The notes below the pieces were generated by a model that was given only the letters and a program-made list of their open reading frames with translations, made no database searches and had not been told where the DNA came from. A stretch of DNA of 64,000 nucleotides, from contig NC_079978.1 in NCBI RefSeq assembly GCF_029852145.1, forward strand, positions 17,465,774 to 17,529,773, read 5' to 3'. Shown here piece after piece: positions 1 through 12,308 of the stretch (its first letter is position 1; every line of letters begins with the position of its first letter). Source of the stretch: Microplitis mediator (taxonomy: Eukaryota; Arthropoda; Insecta; Hymenoptera; Braconidae). The position numbers and the translations under genes are program-made.

Positions 1-2096
1 TACTGCCTCGAGGTTATAGACTGTACACTGATTTATTTTTCACACAAAAGTTTGTCATACATGTGTCATGAAACTTTCATGTCATGGATTATTTTGACAT
101 TTTGAAAGGTAAGAAGATTAATGGAAATTAAAAAAAGTTAAATATTAAAACTCGGACTGAATTCATTTTTATTTTTATTTCAAAGAAAATTATTAATTAA
201 TAAATATTGAAAAATATATCAATATATATATTTTCAGTCCGTCTGTAATAAAACAGATATTAACTTAAAAATAAACAATTTTATAAATATTTACAAAAGA
301 TATTTTCTATGTTATTTTTTATTAGAAATTTTTTTTAAGAATTGACGTCATTTTGTCAATATTTTTTTTAGCATCGTCATTTTCTTATAATAACACTAAA
401 GTCATAATCTTTGACATTTCTCTTAAAAACACGATGTCACTTAACTGTATCTTTTTTTATTACAGCTGAATAACTAATATTCTAATTTTATTTTTTTTAA
501 CCTGTTCTCTAATGCTCGATAAATCATTTGAAAAAAAAATAAAAAATAAATTTACTCAGATATTTTTTTTTATCTGTAGAAAAAAGAGAATAAAATAAAA
601 TTATTTTAAAATTCTTTAAAAAAGAGTAAAAAATTCCATTTGTAATCCGATAAAGTATATAGTCGAAAAAATGTAGGATTGAAGGTACTACAAAATGGAA
701 TGTTGTATTTTTTGTGAATTTGACATTAACGAGCAGGAGATTCGGTGTATGGATTGATAACGAAAGAGAGTGAAAAACGTGGTGATATAAAAAAAAAGCT
801 AAACCCAATGGAGTACAAAAATAGAAGAGCGAATGAAAACGTGGTTTCCCAGCGTGGTGGAACAAAAATAGCGATTCTAGTCCCCATGGCTCTTGCCACA
901 TTTACATAACCAAGCGCCGTTCTCATCGAAATGAGACTATACAACTCGTCACTTGTGTCGCTTTGGGACTTCGGTCAATCGGTTTCATCTAGGCACATAC
1001 TAATTTTTTTTATTTTATCTTTCATTTTTTTAATACAGTTAAAAAAAAATTTCAACTTTACAATGTCGATATTTCATTATCAAATATTTATTTAGTTATT
1101 ATAATTTATGAATAAAGTCACAACTTGAGTCAATTAATTTAAATTAAATTACTGCTATTGTATGTAATATTTAAGTGCAATTGTTATATGAGCGTTATAA
1201 TACTCGGCGAGAGCAAGTGTCTTAAATTAGCAAGCAGCTAAATAGCGTGTAAGACACAAGTTTTCCGTCTGCTATTTAAATGCAAGACACTTTTCAGGAA
1301 ATTAAATATAACATGTAAATATTAATTATGTAGATTTTTTTCTCTAATTTGGGTGTAGTATACATGACATTTTAGTGAAAATGCAAGGTTGGGCTTCACC
1401 TTTTTTGCCTGTAGACTACAGGCTGTAGTTAGCCCAGGTACAATAAATAACCTAATTTTGGGGTAATTTCGAAAATTTAAAATAAAGCAAGTCTAGCAAG
1501 ACAAAACGAAGTCAAGTTAAAATTCTTTTTTGAATAAATGATAAACATATTTTAAGTTATGAAAACACATTTGGTTTTGACTAAGTTGTCTTACCTTGAC
1601 TCTACACCCGGTAGCCCAACATTAAACGTTCTATAACTCAAAAAGTATGGACATTAGAAAAAAAAGTTTTAATCAAAAGTTGTAGAAAATAAAGTGATCT
1701 TCGAAAATGGTCGGATGCATTTTATTGATTAATACCAATTTTAAGAGTTATTGGCCGAAATAGAAAAACAGGTCGATTAAATGGGCTATAAATCATAAAC
1801 GGCAAGTTTTACAAAAAAGTTTACTCACAATAAAAGATGCGGAATTTTATTCTCTACAATAATGGTTTTGATAACTTTTGCCCTAAAGTGCATAGTTTCC
1901 GAGATATCGGCCAAAAACTTTTCTTCAAGACTGCGATCGAAGCTCCACCTGGATCTGTCAGCATTTTGTGATTTTATGGTCAGTAAGTGACCCTTAACCT
2001 AAAAAAAAAAATAAAATTGGATCGAAAATTTATTGCGAGGTTAAATGCTTTATTTACTGGCCTACTAGTACCGATTTGCGCCGACTAGTTAAATTT
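1..2096. other. AT-rich non-coding DNA
   Basis: No convincing gene. Positions 720-990 are less AT-rich than their surroundings and open on the minus strand for about 70 codons, but no domain or splice context is recognisable. The 1620-2000 stretch reads like degenerate repeat sequence. Confidence 0.5.
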
Positions 2097-2100
2097 TTAA

Positions 2101-3013
2101 GGGGAGGGTAAGGTTAATTCGTACAAAGAAATATATCTTTTTGTGAATTTTTTGTAACGACACAGTTAAAATTTCTTTATTAAAACCAATAGTACATTAA
2201 AGTATGGCGTTCGGAGAATATTGTATGAAATTTTCACGAAGAAATATTAGAAAATATGGCAATGGCAGCAATTACTCGGACGTGCCTCGGAAAAAAGTAG
2301 GATAGCGGTGCCCCTTATAACTTTGTGATGGATCATCTAAAATCAAAAAATCAAAGTTTATTCATTAGATAATAGTTCTCCCCAGGTAACGCTGGGAGGG
2401 TTATTCAAAATTTCAATTTTTCACTTTTTTGGAACACTAAAGGGGGAAAATGCGATTTTTCGCGAGAAAATTGGCTTATTTTGATATTAAAAAATACAAA
2501 TTATTAATAAATTTTAAAAAATCTCTCCAGCGTTACCTTGTAAATTATGTACAGAAAATAGTGTTCAAAATTTTGAAAGGATCGGTGCAGTAGTTTTGAA
2601 GTTATCAGGGGCACCGATTTTGAAAACGTGAGTTGTGGGAAAAACGCTACAAAGTTTTGAACACTAAAAATTCTGGTATAAAACATCTATAAGCGAATTT
2701 TATCGGCTTACCTCACACTGAATCATCAATGCCAGGTCCATAAAGGATGTTGCTATCATCCGTGATGTCTAAAGCACCTTTTTGCTCCTGTCTACGACGA
2801 ACCCTGCCTTCTTTAGTTTGTCTTTCAGCTTCCTGCTCTGCTCGGCTTATACGTATGGAGTCAGTTGATCGCGCCCAGTCATGATTGCTTGATCCACTAC
2901 TGATTCCCACGTCTTGTAAATTTTGACACAATATTCTTGAGATATTATGCATTCAGTTTATACAATAAAAAAAATACAAAAAAAAAAATTTAATACCATA
3001 CCCCCCCCCCCCC
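2101..3013 (-). mobile_element. TTAA-flanked DNA transposon remnant, Kolobok-like
   Basis: The left end begins GGGGAGGGTAAGG directly after TTAA (2097-2100). The right end is CCATA followed by a run of C and then TTAG (3014-3017), a one-base variant of the same target. Inside, on the minus strand, lies the last 79 codons of a transposase whose C-terminus matches that of the element at 58773-60632. TTAA target duplication is typical of Kolobok and piggyBac elements. The right boundary is less certain because of the C homopolymer. Confidence 0.6.
2713..2952 (-). pseudogene. C-terminal fragment of Mutator-like transposase
   Basis: Seventy-nine codons ending in LYGPGIDDSV and a stop. The same ten residues end the longer fragment at 59475-60035, and the preceding basic helix (REGR/KEGR followed by RRRxxQ) aligns too. 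This tail is characteristic of the Mutator-like transposase domain proteins widespread in insects and Hydra (I believe Pfam PF20700). The catalytic core is absent, so it is a non-functional remnant in an internally deleted element. It is not a host gene: no splice sites or signal peptide are evident. Confidence 0.6.
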
Positions 3014-3017
3014 TTAG

Positions 3018-5933
3018 TTAAAAAGTCATATTGAAGTTAAGAAAAGTAATGCAGAAACAGTTATTGATAGTATATAAAAAAGATGGAGTACACATAGTAA
3101 TTAATGAAATCATTTTTTTTTTTTCTGCAATTAAATAAAGAAATTTATAAAAAAAAAACCTTTCAGTAATGATTTATTATAATTTGGAAATATAGTTGAA
3201 ACAATTGCAGGGAAATTAATTATTATACTCTAAGAAATGTAATTCTGTTTTGACTTACTTTTGGCGCGCTTTTTTAAGTAAGAAAAAAAAAACAAGAATT
3301 ACGTGATTTTAATTTGCTTAGACCCGTATGTGAAAGCAATGTGACTGTACTTTTACAAAAGTTTCCAATGAGCGGCGTTCAACTAACCGCTTCAATTATA
3401 TTGTTTTTTTAATTTGGTATGCTATACTTTTGAACGTGACTACCTCGAAACAACTACCTTAACTGGCTTACTTCGTCACGATCTAAGACCACTAAGTCTA
3501 AGTCGTTTTATTTTTGACACGGGAGGTGAAATTTGTAGACCATCTTATATAGATTTAAAAGCCATAAAATGCGTAATCGGGGTCTCAAATTAATGCTGCT
3601 AATTTATTTTTTAAAGCTTTGAGAAACCTCGTAACTGAGTTAGAGTCGTTAAACATTTCAATTTTGGCATTATGTCATTGCAAACTACTTACAAAAAAAA
3701 AATTAAATTAACAAATCCATGTGAGCTATTTATGTTCGTGTCACAATTCAAGATAGTTTATTTGGAAACGTCACTCGAATTGTCACCGAACAGTTTTTTA
3801 TCTTTTTCAATACCGCATTCCAAAAATAAAATAAAGTAGATACTTTTGTTGGGCTTTTTGTATTGATCCCTTCAAGATAGTGAACGGCTCAAGACATTTA
3901 TTGATCTTAGCTACTTTCGTCAAATTATTTATGAGTACTGATCTTAATGTTTTAAAATAAAAATTTTAGATCACGTGATTTTATTCTTGAAGTATACTGC
4001 AATAAAGCTGTCGATAAGGGTTTATTAAAAAAAATTTCTTGCATTTAATTGAACAGTTAAAATTTTCTTGTTAAAAGTTATTGAAAATTCCTGCATTATC
4101 AACCGTTTACATTTTTAAGGTTACAAAAATTTAATTGCTTTAAATTACACGTCTTCTAGTTGCTTACCCCGAGCACCCCGAGCCGATTGTTTGTCCCCAC
4201 CCTATACTCCGTACCCTGCCAATAGGTTTGAAAAACAAGAGCGACACCTAAGACAACAAGGCGGGATATTTGAAAAATATTTGAAACTGAGAATAAGAAA
4301 TAAAAAAATCAAATTAATAATTTACGTTAAACAAAAATTCATAATAAAAAAGAAAATAAATTAATATCATAAAATACAAGAAATGATTAAAAATAAAATG
4401 AGCAATTGAGGTGTGCATTTTTGAATTTACTAAATTTTTTTGTTTTGTAATGACATAATTTTTCGTTTGATGAAATCACGTGTCCCAAAAATTAAAACTT
4501 GAGAATTAAATTTTTGGTTCTCTCTTTAGTTGGCGGTAAATTTTTTTTAACCAAATAGACAATGAGCGAAGGGAGTCAAATTATCGCCAGGGGCATAATT
4601 GCCACTTTGTAACTTGCGTCAAAGTTAGTAATCCATAAAAACTTTTTATGAATTATTTCACCTCAGAATGAAAATGTCAATTTAAAAAATTTACAATATT
4701 TTAAATATTTTTAAACTAAAAATTCCCAAGTGGCCATTACACAGTGTCTATTTATCTCTTTTCCTTCCCTTATTGACACACATTGATGATGCTTTTTACC
4801 TGAACCAAAATTTTATACAAAATAATATAATCCCTTTGCTAACATGTGATATGAAGCACTTTGATAAATTATTAACAACAATTAGCATCAATTATTGAAC
4901 AATTAAAACATATATTATGTATTCAGTGAATTAATATGCAACAAAGTTAAACCCAACTCAATTTAAATGAATGATTTACGATATGATTTAAATAGTAACT
5001 GTAATTACATCGCATCGAAATTCGCACAAAATAGTCGGGAAATGGATTTGTATTAATCAATAAGTCATAAATTTATTCAATTTGATATTTAAACCTTTGA
5101 ATGTTCATTTGCTATTTCGAGTATATGTGAGTGATTAAAACCATCAATGGGAATGAAATAGACTTTTATTACAGCAATGTATGCAATACAAAAAAAAAAA
5201 TTGAATATAAAAATGGAAGAGATATAAAAGTTTGTAATCCTTAACGTTAGATTAGATTGAGGACCATTCTGAAAAAGTTTTTCTTCAAGACGAATATACA
5301 GAGCGCGGTTGGTTTTAAAAGAAGTCGAGTAAAAAGCTTTCTATATAATTTTTTTATTGCCGGCCTCCATTTCTGATCTTAAATCATTCCTTATACTGAA
5401 AGATCCTTTCTATACGAAATCGATGGAATTTCCTCATACTTATTGTCCGTATGATGAATAAGAAAGAGAGAGAAATACGATAAAAAAGAGTAAGAAGAAA
5501 AAGGAAAGAAATCAACTGGACAAACCAAACATTATTCTAATGGCTATACTATACGGTCATATTATCGTTGGCTATGTAACTTTATCACTAAATTACGTTG
5601 ATAACAAAGCAATTCGTATTAAAGTTATAAATTTTGAATTTCAATGCTTTTTATATATATTTATAATATAAATTATTTTAAATATATATTGCGGCTGTTG
5701 ACATTTTGAAAGAGATGATTTCAATTTTTTTTTTTTTATCATCCACTACGCAAACTTACATCTATACGTTTCATTCATATTTCTATGAGATACGAAGGAT
5801 CGATAAATGCAAATTTTATCACTACGATTCTTCATGTAGTCAAAAAAATTCATCGCGATTTTTATGAGATCATATTTTTTGAATTATGCTTTTCAATTTT
5901 TACAGTATGTTAAAAATAATTTATTGTATGGTA
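3018..5933. other. AT-rich non-coding DNA
   Basis: No gene or clear element boundary. A less AT-rich patch at 4150-4270 and scattered homopolymer runs are the only visible features. Confidence 0.5.
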
Positions 5934-5967
5934 GTAAAAAAATTGGTGACACGCGTTTTGGGCCCAA

Positions 5968-6107
5968 GACAAAATATCCCCGACAAAATATCCCCGCGAC
6001 AAAATATCCTCCGACGAAATATCCCCGACAAAATATCCCTGCGATAAAATATACCCGTGACAAAAAATCCCCAGACAAAATAAACCCACACAAAATATCC
6101 CCATGAC
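5968..6107. repeat. Tandem array, left arm of foldback element
   Basis: About eleven degenerate copies of GACAAAATATCCCC, with variants GACAAAAAATCCCC and GATAAAATATACCC. The inverted partner is at 6963-7110. Confidence 0.85.
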
Positions 6108-6171
6108 AATTAATTGACGAGAATTTTCCAATAAGTATTGGTCCAATTTTCTTATAATTACAACACATGTG

Positions 6172-6354
6172 ACCTGTGAAAAATGGCACAGTACTATTTC
6201 AAGCGTATAGGTTTATATATTTTATAATTACACACACATATAACCTGTGAAAAAAGGGCACAGTATTATTTCAAGTGTATAGGTTTATATATTTTATAAC
6301 TCTACGCACACAAAATCTGTGAAAAAAGGCATATTGTTTTACATATTTTATAAA
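6172..6354. repeat. Tandem duplication, period about 71
   Basis: Units start near 6172, 6243 and 6315 with ACCTGTGAAAAA or ATCTGTGAAAAA. The first two are nearly full length and close to identical; the third is truncated. They lie in the central part of the foldback element. Confidence 0.8.
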
Positions 6355-6962
6355 GTATACTATCAACAACAATAAAAATAAATATCAAGTGAAAATTTAA
6401 TAAATATAAAAATTTATTTTTATAAATATATATCAATGATCGATTATTCTGTAATATCATATTTATACTATGATAAAAACATAAATGTCTGATCAACATT
6501 ATACTCTAATAGTTTGAAATTGAATTATATTTGGCGCCATTACAGTATCATTGTATCGTGCCATCTGTTGGTTTAAAGCACTACTACTCTCTTACTAAAT
6601 TATTTATCTTTGATTTGATTCGTATCATCATCGACTTTTCATTAAAATTTTCCACGTGCTTTGAGCATACAGTACTTATGAAGGTTATATTTTTCTATTT
6701 TATTCTGTCATCATTAAAAATAAATGATTATTTGTAAAAATGCCTTTGCAATTCTTTAAATCACAAAAAGGTAAAAATTTATTATATCATGATGGAATTT
6801 TATATTGCAAAAAAAGAGTATTTTGCTCTGGTATCTATATTTTTCTCAATTTATCTATAAATTGTCTTATTGAGAGGTTTGCATGTTTAGGTTTCCACTA
6901 TATAAATCCACTACCATAGATATATATAAAGAACAATTATTTTCCTTAATATTATGCTGCGA

Positions 6963-7110
6963 GGATTTTTTGTCGCGGGGACGTTTTCGTCACGGGAATA
7001 TTTTGTCGGGGATTTTTTGTCGCGGGTATATTTTGTCGGGAATATTTTGTCGGGGATTTTTTGTCGCGGGTATATTTTGTCGGGGATATTTTGTCGGGGA
7101 TTTTTTGTCT
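6963..7110. repeat. Tandem array, right arm of foldback element
   Basis: Inverted counterpart of 5968-6107: repeated GGGGATATTTTGTC words with variants GGGGATTTTTTGTC and GGGTATATTTTGTC, ending at GTCTTGGGCCC. Confidence 0.85.
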
Positions 7111-7149
7111 TGGGCCCAAAACGCAGTGGACCAAAAAAATTTTGATTAT

Positions 7150-8190
7150 CCCGAGTCGAAATTTTTTTTAACTTAAACTCTGTTTCGTCCTAGTATAGTT
7201 TTTAGTCTGAACGTCAGGGTGAAATGGGTTTGAGAAGATAGAGAAATCCATTGAAATTAAACCCTATTTCAGTCCAGTAGCGCCTACATACGTTCGTTTT
7301 CAGACGAGTTAGGTTGAGAAAGGTTTTAAATTCAAACTCCTTATTGGCCCTACTCATGTTCGTTTTCAGGCGAGTTAGGTTGAGAAAAGGTTTTAATTAA
7401 AACCCCGTTAGACCCTAGTTCGTCTGATAACCTATATTTACGAATATTATGTACATTATGAGATTGCCCAAGAAATTTTATCTGTCGATCAATTTAAGGT
7501 AAATAATGATACTGATATAAATCCTTACCTTCACAGATGTGAAGAAACAAATAATTATTTAACTATTCCTGTGTCTTCTTTAGAACATGTATGCTTTTTT
7601 ATTTCAATCGATGATCGAATTTATTTATCACAACCAATTAATTCAAAAGAATTTGAGTAACATTTTCATCATACTTGTCACTTTTAACATTTTTACATAT
7701 ATTTTATCACACTATCAGTTTAATCAAGCCAATCAACGTTTTTGACTTGGAAAATGAAATTTTTTATGTACTTTCGAATCTCTAACTCAATCATTAAACT
7801 CATTATTCAGTTATTAAATTATCTTTTATTTATTAATTTCTTGCATATTTTTTCAAATTTTAGTTTCCTATCAATACTACAAGAAAAATAATTTATAAGT
7901 TTTAATCCCATTTTCATCCTAAACAAAAATTTACAGGTTCGACTAGTATGGGTTGAAACAGAGTCTTAAATTTCAAATTAAATCCTGGTTCATTCTTTTT
8001 TGAACTTATTTAAGGCGTACTAGGATGAAACAGAGTTTTGAACTTCGAACTAAACCCTAATTCACTTCTCCTTACCCGAATTTCAGGCGAGTTAGGTTGA
8101 GAAAGGTTTTGAAATCGAGGCGGCAAATACCCAGATCAAAAGATTCAGGCTCTACAAGGCTCATATGGGGTTTTAATATTTCGACTCGGA
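7150..8190. mobile_element. CCCGAGTCGAAAT family element, copy 1
   Basis: Starts CCCGAGTCGAAAT and ends ATTTCGACTCGG(A), forming terminal inverted repeats. It is nearly identical along its length to 38115-39093, which is about 60 bases shorter. The flank is AT on the left and AT on the right if the final G was lost. It carries one short open frame (7427-7660). Confidence 0.85.
7427..7660 (+). pseudogene. Short conserved ORF inside CCCGAGTC element, copy 1
   Basis: A 77-codon frame ending in INSKEFE and TAA, open throughout, but its first codon is ATA where copy 2 (38330-38563) has ATG. I see four base differences from copy 2, three of them amino-acid changing, which gives no sign of selection. 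I do not recognise the protein. The likeliest reading is the C-terminal remnant of a transposase from the autonomous parent element. Confidence 0.4.
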
Positions 8191-8885
8191 TAGTAAAAAA
8201 TTATAATGTCATATATTTTTTTATTTTTTTATAGCTCATTTACCCCGCCCCCCCCTCCCCCTCCCACACATACTTTCCGCCCCATGACGTTGAACTTTAT
8301 TAGATCAATATCATTTGATATTACTAACACAGTTTTTATTTTTCGATAGTTATTTTTTTGTTTCCTGACAACCTTTAGATTGTTTTTTATTATTTGAGTG
8401 ACATTAGAAAACAACGAGACTCGTTGACTTTAAATAAAAAGTTGGCATGTACGGTGTAGATAAAAACTATGAAATGTCAGCAAGAGGAATTGGACGGCAA
8501 AACATTTTACGTTATTTTTATTACTATTTTCACAATGTCACCGAATTTTTTAAAAATCAAGCCAGAACATTAGGATGCAACACTTACTATTATTCGTTAT
8601 GACATTATTATTTGATATTGTGCGATAACCAGGTCAGTTAATGAATAACACCAGCATCAATTTTTGTGCATTGTAAGCTTTTTTGCATATAAATATATCG
8701 AATTGGAAGTATGAATGTAAAAGATGGTGAAAGATCGCCAACAAGCATCATCGCGCCTTTTTGTATACATTTTAAAAATAAATAAAAAAAAAATGTTGGA
8801 ATATCCGAAAGTGCACACCTCAATCTCTCATTCTATTTTTAACCATTACTTATACACGGAGAGGAATGTCAAGTAAATATGCCTA

Positions 8886-9818
8886 CTCGAGTCAAAATTA
8901 AAAAAGTAGTTTAAACCTCAAAAGCCTCAGGTCTTTTGATCTTGGACTTGCCGCTGAATGTGGTATTTAAGTCCTCGATGTCCTAGAAGTAGCGTATGAA
9001 AGAGTATATCACCTTTTTAAAATGGTGTTTTAACCCTCCAAGGTTTACCATACTTTTAATGTGTAACTTCGAATGAGCTCAATTCTTTAGCATGTTATTA
9101 TTGTTAGAATAATAGCTGCGCTCTAACTAGATAAAGATATTTTTTCATCCGATCGTGAGCGTTCGAGTAGCAGTGCGGCAGTGATTATGCTTCATATTCG
9201 TTAGGTCTTGGTTTCAAATCCCGGCGGCAGCAGATTATTTTTCAGCAGTTTTTTTCAATTTCTTTGGCAGTTTCCGTTATCCTATACATCATTCGTATTT
9301 ATTGTTCAAATTAAATAATTAATTAAGCATATACTACTAAGTCAAAGGTTTTAATTATTCAAATCGAATTTCGAATGACTTAGTACTATTCTATTCGAAC
9401 GCCTACTCGTATAACTTTAGTTATTATTATTAATATTTTAGATTTTATTGTTTTTAATCTTACGACAAAACATTTATTACTAAAACATTATTTTTGGAAT
9501 TTTTAAATTCCAAATTTTCTTCGATCAAGGCAGCCATTTTTAATTAGTGGCCCCCTTTTCTCTTCTGTTTCTTTACCAATTGTAGGCGATCCGATGAGAG
9601 TCTTTCTCGATCTATAGATTTAGGCTCTGGAGGCTTAATTTACCTTTTTAAAAAGATGATTTGAACCTAAACTTGATAAAAGTGGACAAAGTTACCACTT
9701 TTAGGTTCAAATCACCTTTTTGATGTATGGATCTTCATATTCTAAAAAGATGATTTGAACCTCCTTACCCTCGTCTAGGATTTGGAGGCTCAAATCACCT
9801 TTTTAATTTTGACTCGGG
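8886..9818 (+). mobile_element. CTCGAGTCAAAATTAAAAA family element, copy 1 (target TA)
   Basis: Begins CTCGAGTCAAAATTAAAAA and ends TTTTTAATTTTGACTCGGG, with TA on each side (8884-8885, 9819-9820). Copies 2 (18291-19227, inverted) and 3 (34518-35330, one end missing) share the whole interior. It contains a tRNA-like promoter segment (9155-9233) and TTTTTAAAAAGATGATTTGAACCT subrepeats near the right end. It is inserted inside 8855-9948. Confidence 0.85.
9155..9233 (+). ncRNA. tRNA-like (SINE-head-like) segment in CTCGAGTC element
   Basis: GTAGCAGTGCGGCAG resembles an RNA polymerase III A box, and GGTTTCAAATCCC, about 40 bases downstream, resembles a B box (GGTTTCGAATCCC in copy 3). There is no complete cloverleaf, so it is not a tRNA gene. 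The same segment recurs at 34667-34745 and, inverted, at 18878-18957. Confidence 0.45.
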
Positions 9819-9950
9819 TATGCATCATGGTAATAATTACATTATAGTTTGTATAAGCAGTCACATAAGAGCGGCGTGACACAAACTATAGAGTAATGTA
9901 ATTATTACTATGCTGCATAGTAATAATTACTTGACATATCTCTCCGTGTA

Positions 9951-10744
9951 TTTCGTAATATTAATTTTTTTTTAGTATTATAAATTTTTATTCAGCTTAT
10001 AAACTATCAATTTGATTTATTTGAAGATCAACAATCCACCATCACTTTTGTCATTACCTTGCATTTGTTATTACCCTACTTCTGCCTTTGCCATACTTAC
10101 ATTAGTTGCTTGTTTGAAGTACGTTGGTAAAATAGGTAAAGTGGCCGCTTAGGGCGACTGCACAAATATACCTTATTAACAAACTATACTTTAGTTATAC
10201 GAGGCTTCTTAAATATTAAAGGCCAATAGAAAATGACCAAGTCAGCATCTTGTGTAAAAGATGTATGGTATTGACCGTTTAATAATGGGTCATAACGACC
10301 AAGGACACTCACTGACCATTCTCAAACAAAGATTACAAGACAGTTGGCGAACGAGCAAAGCTGCCATCTGCAAGCATATTATTGCACGTTCTCTGAGCAT
10401 TGCTTATAGAAGCTGTCGTATACATTTATTGCCTTATGGATTTTTTATTTCTCTGTTAACAAATGGAAAAAAATATGTCACTGCTACATTTATAGAGAAA
10501 AAGAGACACAGGTGTTAAACTATAAACTAATAGTTATATGCACATTAAAAAAACAAGAATTGCAAGAAGTACAAACCAGGAATTCTAATGATAATAATAG
10601 TATTCCGTTAAAATTACGAAATCATCGTTAATTGAGATAAAAAAAAATTTTACTGCCTATAAAATAAGCGATGTAACTTTTATTAAACTAAACTAATTCC
10701 AGAAATTTTTAATCTCTCATCAAATTACATAATTAGGAATAATA
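9951..10744. other. AT-rich non-coding DNA
   Basis: No recognisable gene. Positions 10200-10500 are somewhat less AT-rich and open for about 85 codons on the plus strand, but the frame resembles no family and has no splice context. Confidence 0.45.
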
Positions 10745-11282
10745 TAGGGGAAGGGGGGGGGGCAAAACGGGATAGGCCGGCAAAATGGGATACCCTCAAA
10801 ATTTCGTCAAAATTTTTTTTTCTCGAAAAACTTTCGAAAATGGTCAAAAATGACATCTAGTATCATTTTACACTATTATAAGCTAAAAAAAAACATTTTT
10901 ATATTTGTTGCGAAAAAAATAAATGAAGAAAATGTACAAATTTTATCGTACTACAAATTTATTTTCATGAAGTATCACAAATTAAGAAATTTATTTCTTT
11001 AATTAACTCAAGAACAATAACAACAATAATACTAATAAAAACTCTAAAACTGTAACATTGGTAATCATCATAATTTGAACTGTTACATTGTAACTTTCAT
11101 AATTTTGTAATATTTTATAACTTTAGTGCTATAATATCACATTATTAACAGTTATGTTTATTTTCTAATATTCATTTTTGTGTCCACCATTTAAATATAG
11201 TGGAAACATAAACATGCAAATATGCAAATAACCTTCTCAATAAGACAATTTATAGATAAATTGAGAAAAATATAGATAGCCC

Positions 11283-11956
11283 CCCGTGAAAAAATATTCT
11301 GATCAGACTATATCAGGCCTGATATGGAAATTGGCCATATCAGACTATATATGCTTTGATATAAGTATATCAGACTATATATCAGACCAAATTTATTTAA
11401 AAAAAATATGTAAAAAATAAATATCAATAAATTTTTATTGTGTATAAAAAAATCTATCGTGTTCAACTTTCATGACACATCTTTTCGAATACAATTTGAG
11501 GTAACTTGATATTTTTAACCTCTATAAAGGCTTATCAAATTATATCAAGTCTGATCAGGATTTTTATTCACAGGTATATCAATTTATATATATATATATC
11601 AGACTATATAAAGTCATATCAAGTTATATCAAGCCTGATCAGGGATTTTTTTTTTAAGTATATCAAAGTATATATAACTTTATAAGGTTATATCAGGCCA
11701 TATCAGGACCTATTAGAAATAAATATAACATTATATATGAGCTTATCAAGTTATATCAAGTCTGATATAGACATATCAAATTGATAAGGCTTGATCTGGC
11801 CTGATATGGCCAATTTTCATATCAGGCCAGATCAGGACCTATCAAAAATCAAATATGGACATATCAGATCATATCAGGCCAGATATGAATATATCAAAAA
11901 CTTTGATATGGCCTTATCAGCTCATATCAAGCCTGATCAGAATATTTTTTCACGGG
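11283..11956. mobile_element. CCCGTGAAAAAAT palindrome-word element, copy 1 (target CC)
   Basis: Inverted ends CCCGTGAAAAAAT and ATTTTTTCACGGG, with CC immediately outside each end. The body is full of short palindromic words built on GATATATC, CCTGATATGG and TGATCA (for example TATATCAGACTATA and GGCCTGATATGGCC). The copy at 53105-53780 is nearly identical, which points to recent movement. No coding capacity. Confidence 0.88.
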
Positions 11957-12020
11957 CCGAACTGGGAATCGAACCCAGACCAATTCGGTATCGCGCCGAG
12001 TGCTCTACCAGTTGAGCACA
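11957..12020 (-). pseudogene. tRNA-like pseudogene, 5' acceptor arm missing
   Basis: On the minus strand GCTCAACTGGTAGAGC forms a D arm and CTGGGTTCGATTCCCAG a perfect T arm with B box. The central stem CTCGG/CCGAA is nearly paired, but position 33 is G rather than T and nothing pairs as an acceptor stem on the 5' side. It sits inside the G-rich element, immediately beside the nested insertion. It reads as a tRNA fragment or SINE head, not a functional tRNA. Confidence 0.55.
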
Positions 12021-12308
12021 TTCTTTAAAAATATGTTGAGAGTAAATTTTATTACTTACATCAATTTAGAAAGACATTATTACATCAATTTTATTCACTT
12101 GAAAAAAAAAAAAAAAAAAAAAATTTACTTTTTTTTGGGGTATCCCATTTTGCCCGCAGAAAATAAAAATTTTTTTTCTGATGGCAGTCTAAAATTCGTT
12201 ATATTTATTTTAAATAGAATCAAAATGAAGCCAATTTACGATATTTATACCCCTAAAAACTAAATTTTTCGTTAAGTATCCCGTTTTGCCCCCCCCCCCC
12301 TTCCCCTA

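Larger units (their letters stand above)
5934..7141. mobile_element. Foldback element with GACAAAATATCCC arrays as its arms
   Basis: The two ends are inverted copies: GCGTTTTGGGCCCAAGAC at the left and its complement GTCTTGGGCCCAAAACGC at the right, each preceded by a run of A/T. Immediately inside, each arm is a tandem array of a 13-14 base word (GACAAAATATCCCC and variants), running in opposite orientations at 5968-6107 and 6963-7110. The roughly 850-base centre is AT-rich. Short reading frames over the arrays are artefacts of the repeat. Confidence 0.75.
8855..9948. mobile_element. TA-flanked CACGGAGAG element hosting a nested insertion
   Basis: The ends are CACGGAGAGGAATGTCAAG and the complement CTTGACATATCTCTCCGTG, flanked by TA on both sides (8853-8854, 9949-9950). 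Most of the body is the nested element 8886-9818. What remains on the right (9821-9930) is a run of short palindromes around GTAATAATTAC, as in the other CACGG families of this window. Confidence 0.75.
10747..12306. mobile_element. G-rich-ended TA transposon with nested insertion
   Basis: Left end GGGGAAGGGGGGGGGGCAAAACGGGAT; right end its near complement ATCCCGTTTTGCC, then C-run and TTCCCC; TA on both sides (10745-10746, 12307-12308). A second internal copy of the motif (GGGGTATCCCATTTTGCCC) lies near 12136. No transposase frame remains. It was split by the element at 11283-11956. Confidence 0.75.

Noticed and set aside
726..944. 72-codon minus frame as an exon of another gene
   Set aside because: Slightly higher GC only; no matching splice sites or protein family recognised.
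5893..6189. Minus-strand frames of 60-98 codons rich in GDILSRGYF over 5893-6189
   Set aside because: Pure translation of the GACAAAATATCCCC array; the inverted array at 6963-7110 gives the same words in the opposite frame.
11791..12015. 74-codon plus frame MIWPDMANFHIRP
   Set aside because: Occurs in both copies of the CCCGTGAAA element and is made of its palindromic words; it runs into the tRNA-like fragment.
11957..12020. Functional tRNA gene
   Set aside because: No acceptor stem on the 5' side, G at position 33, and location inside a transposon.
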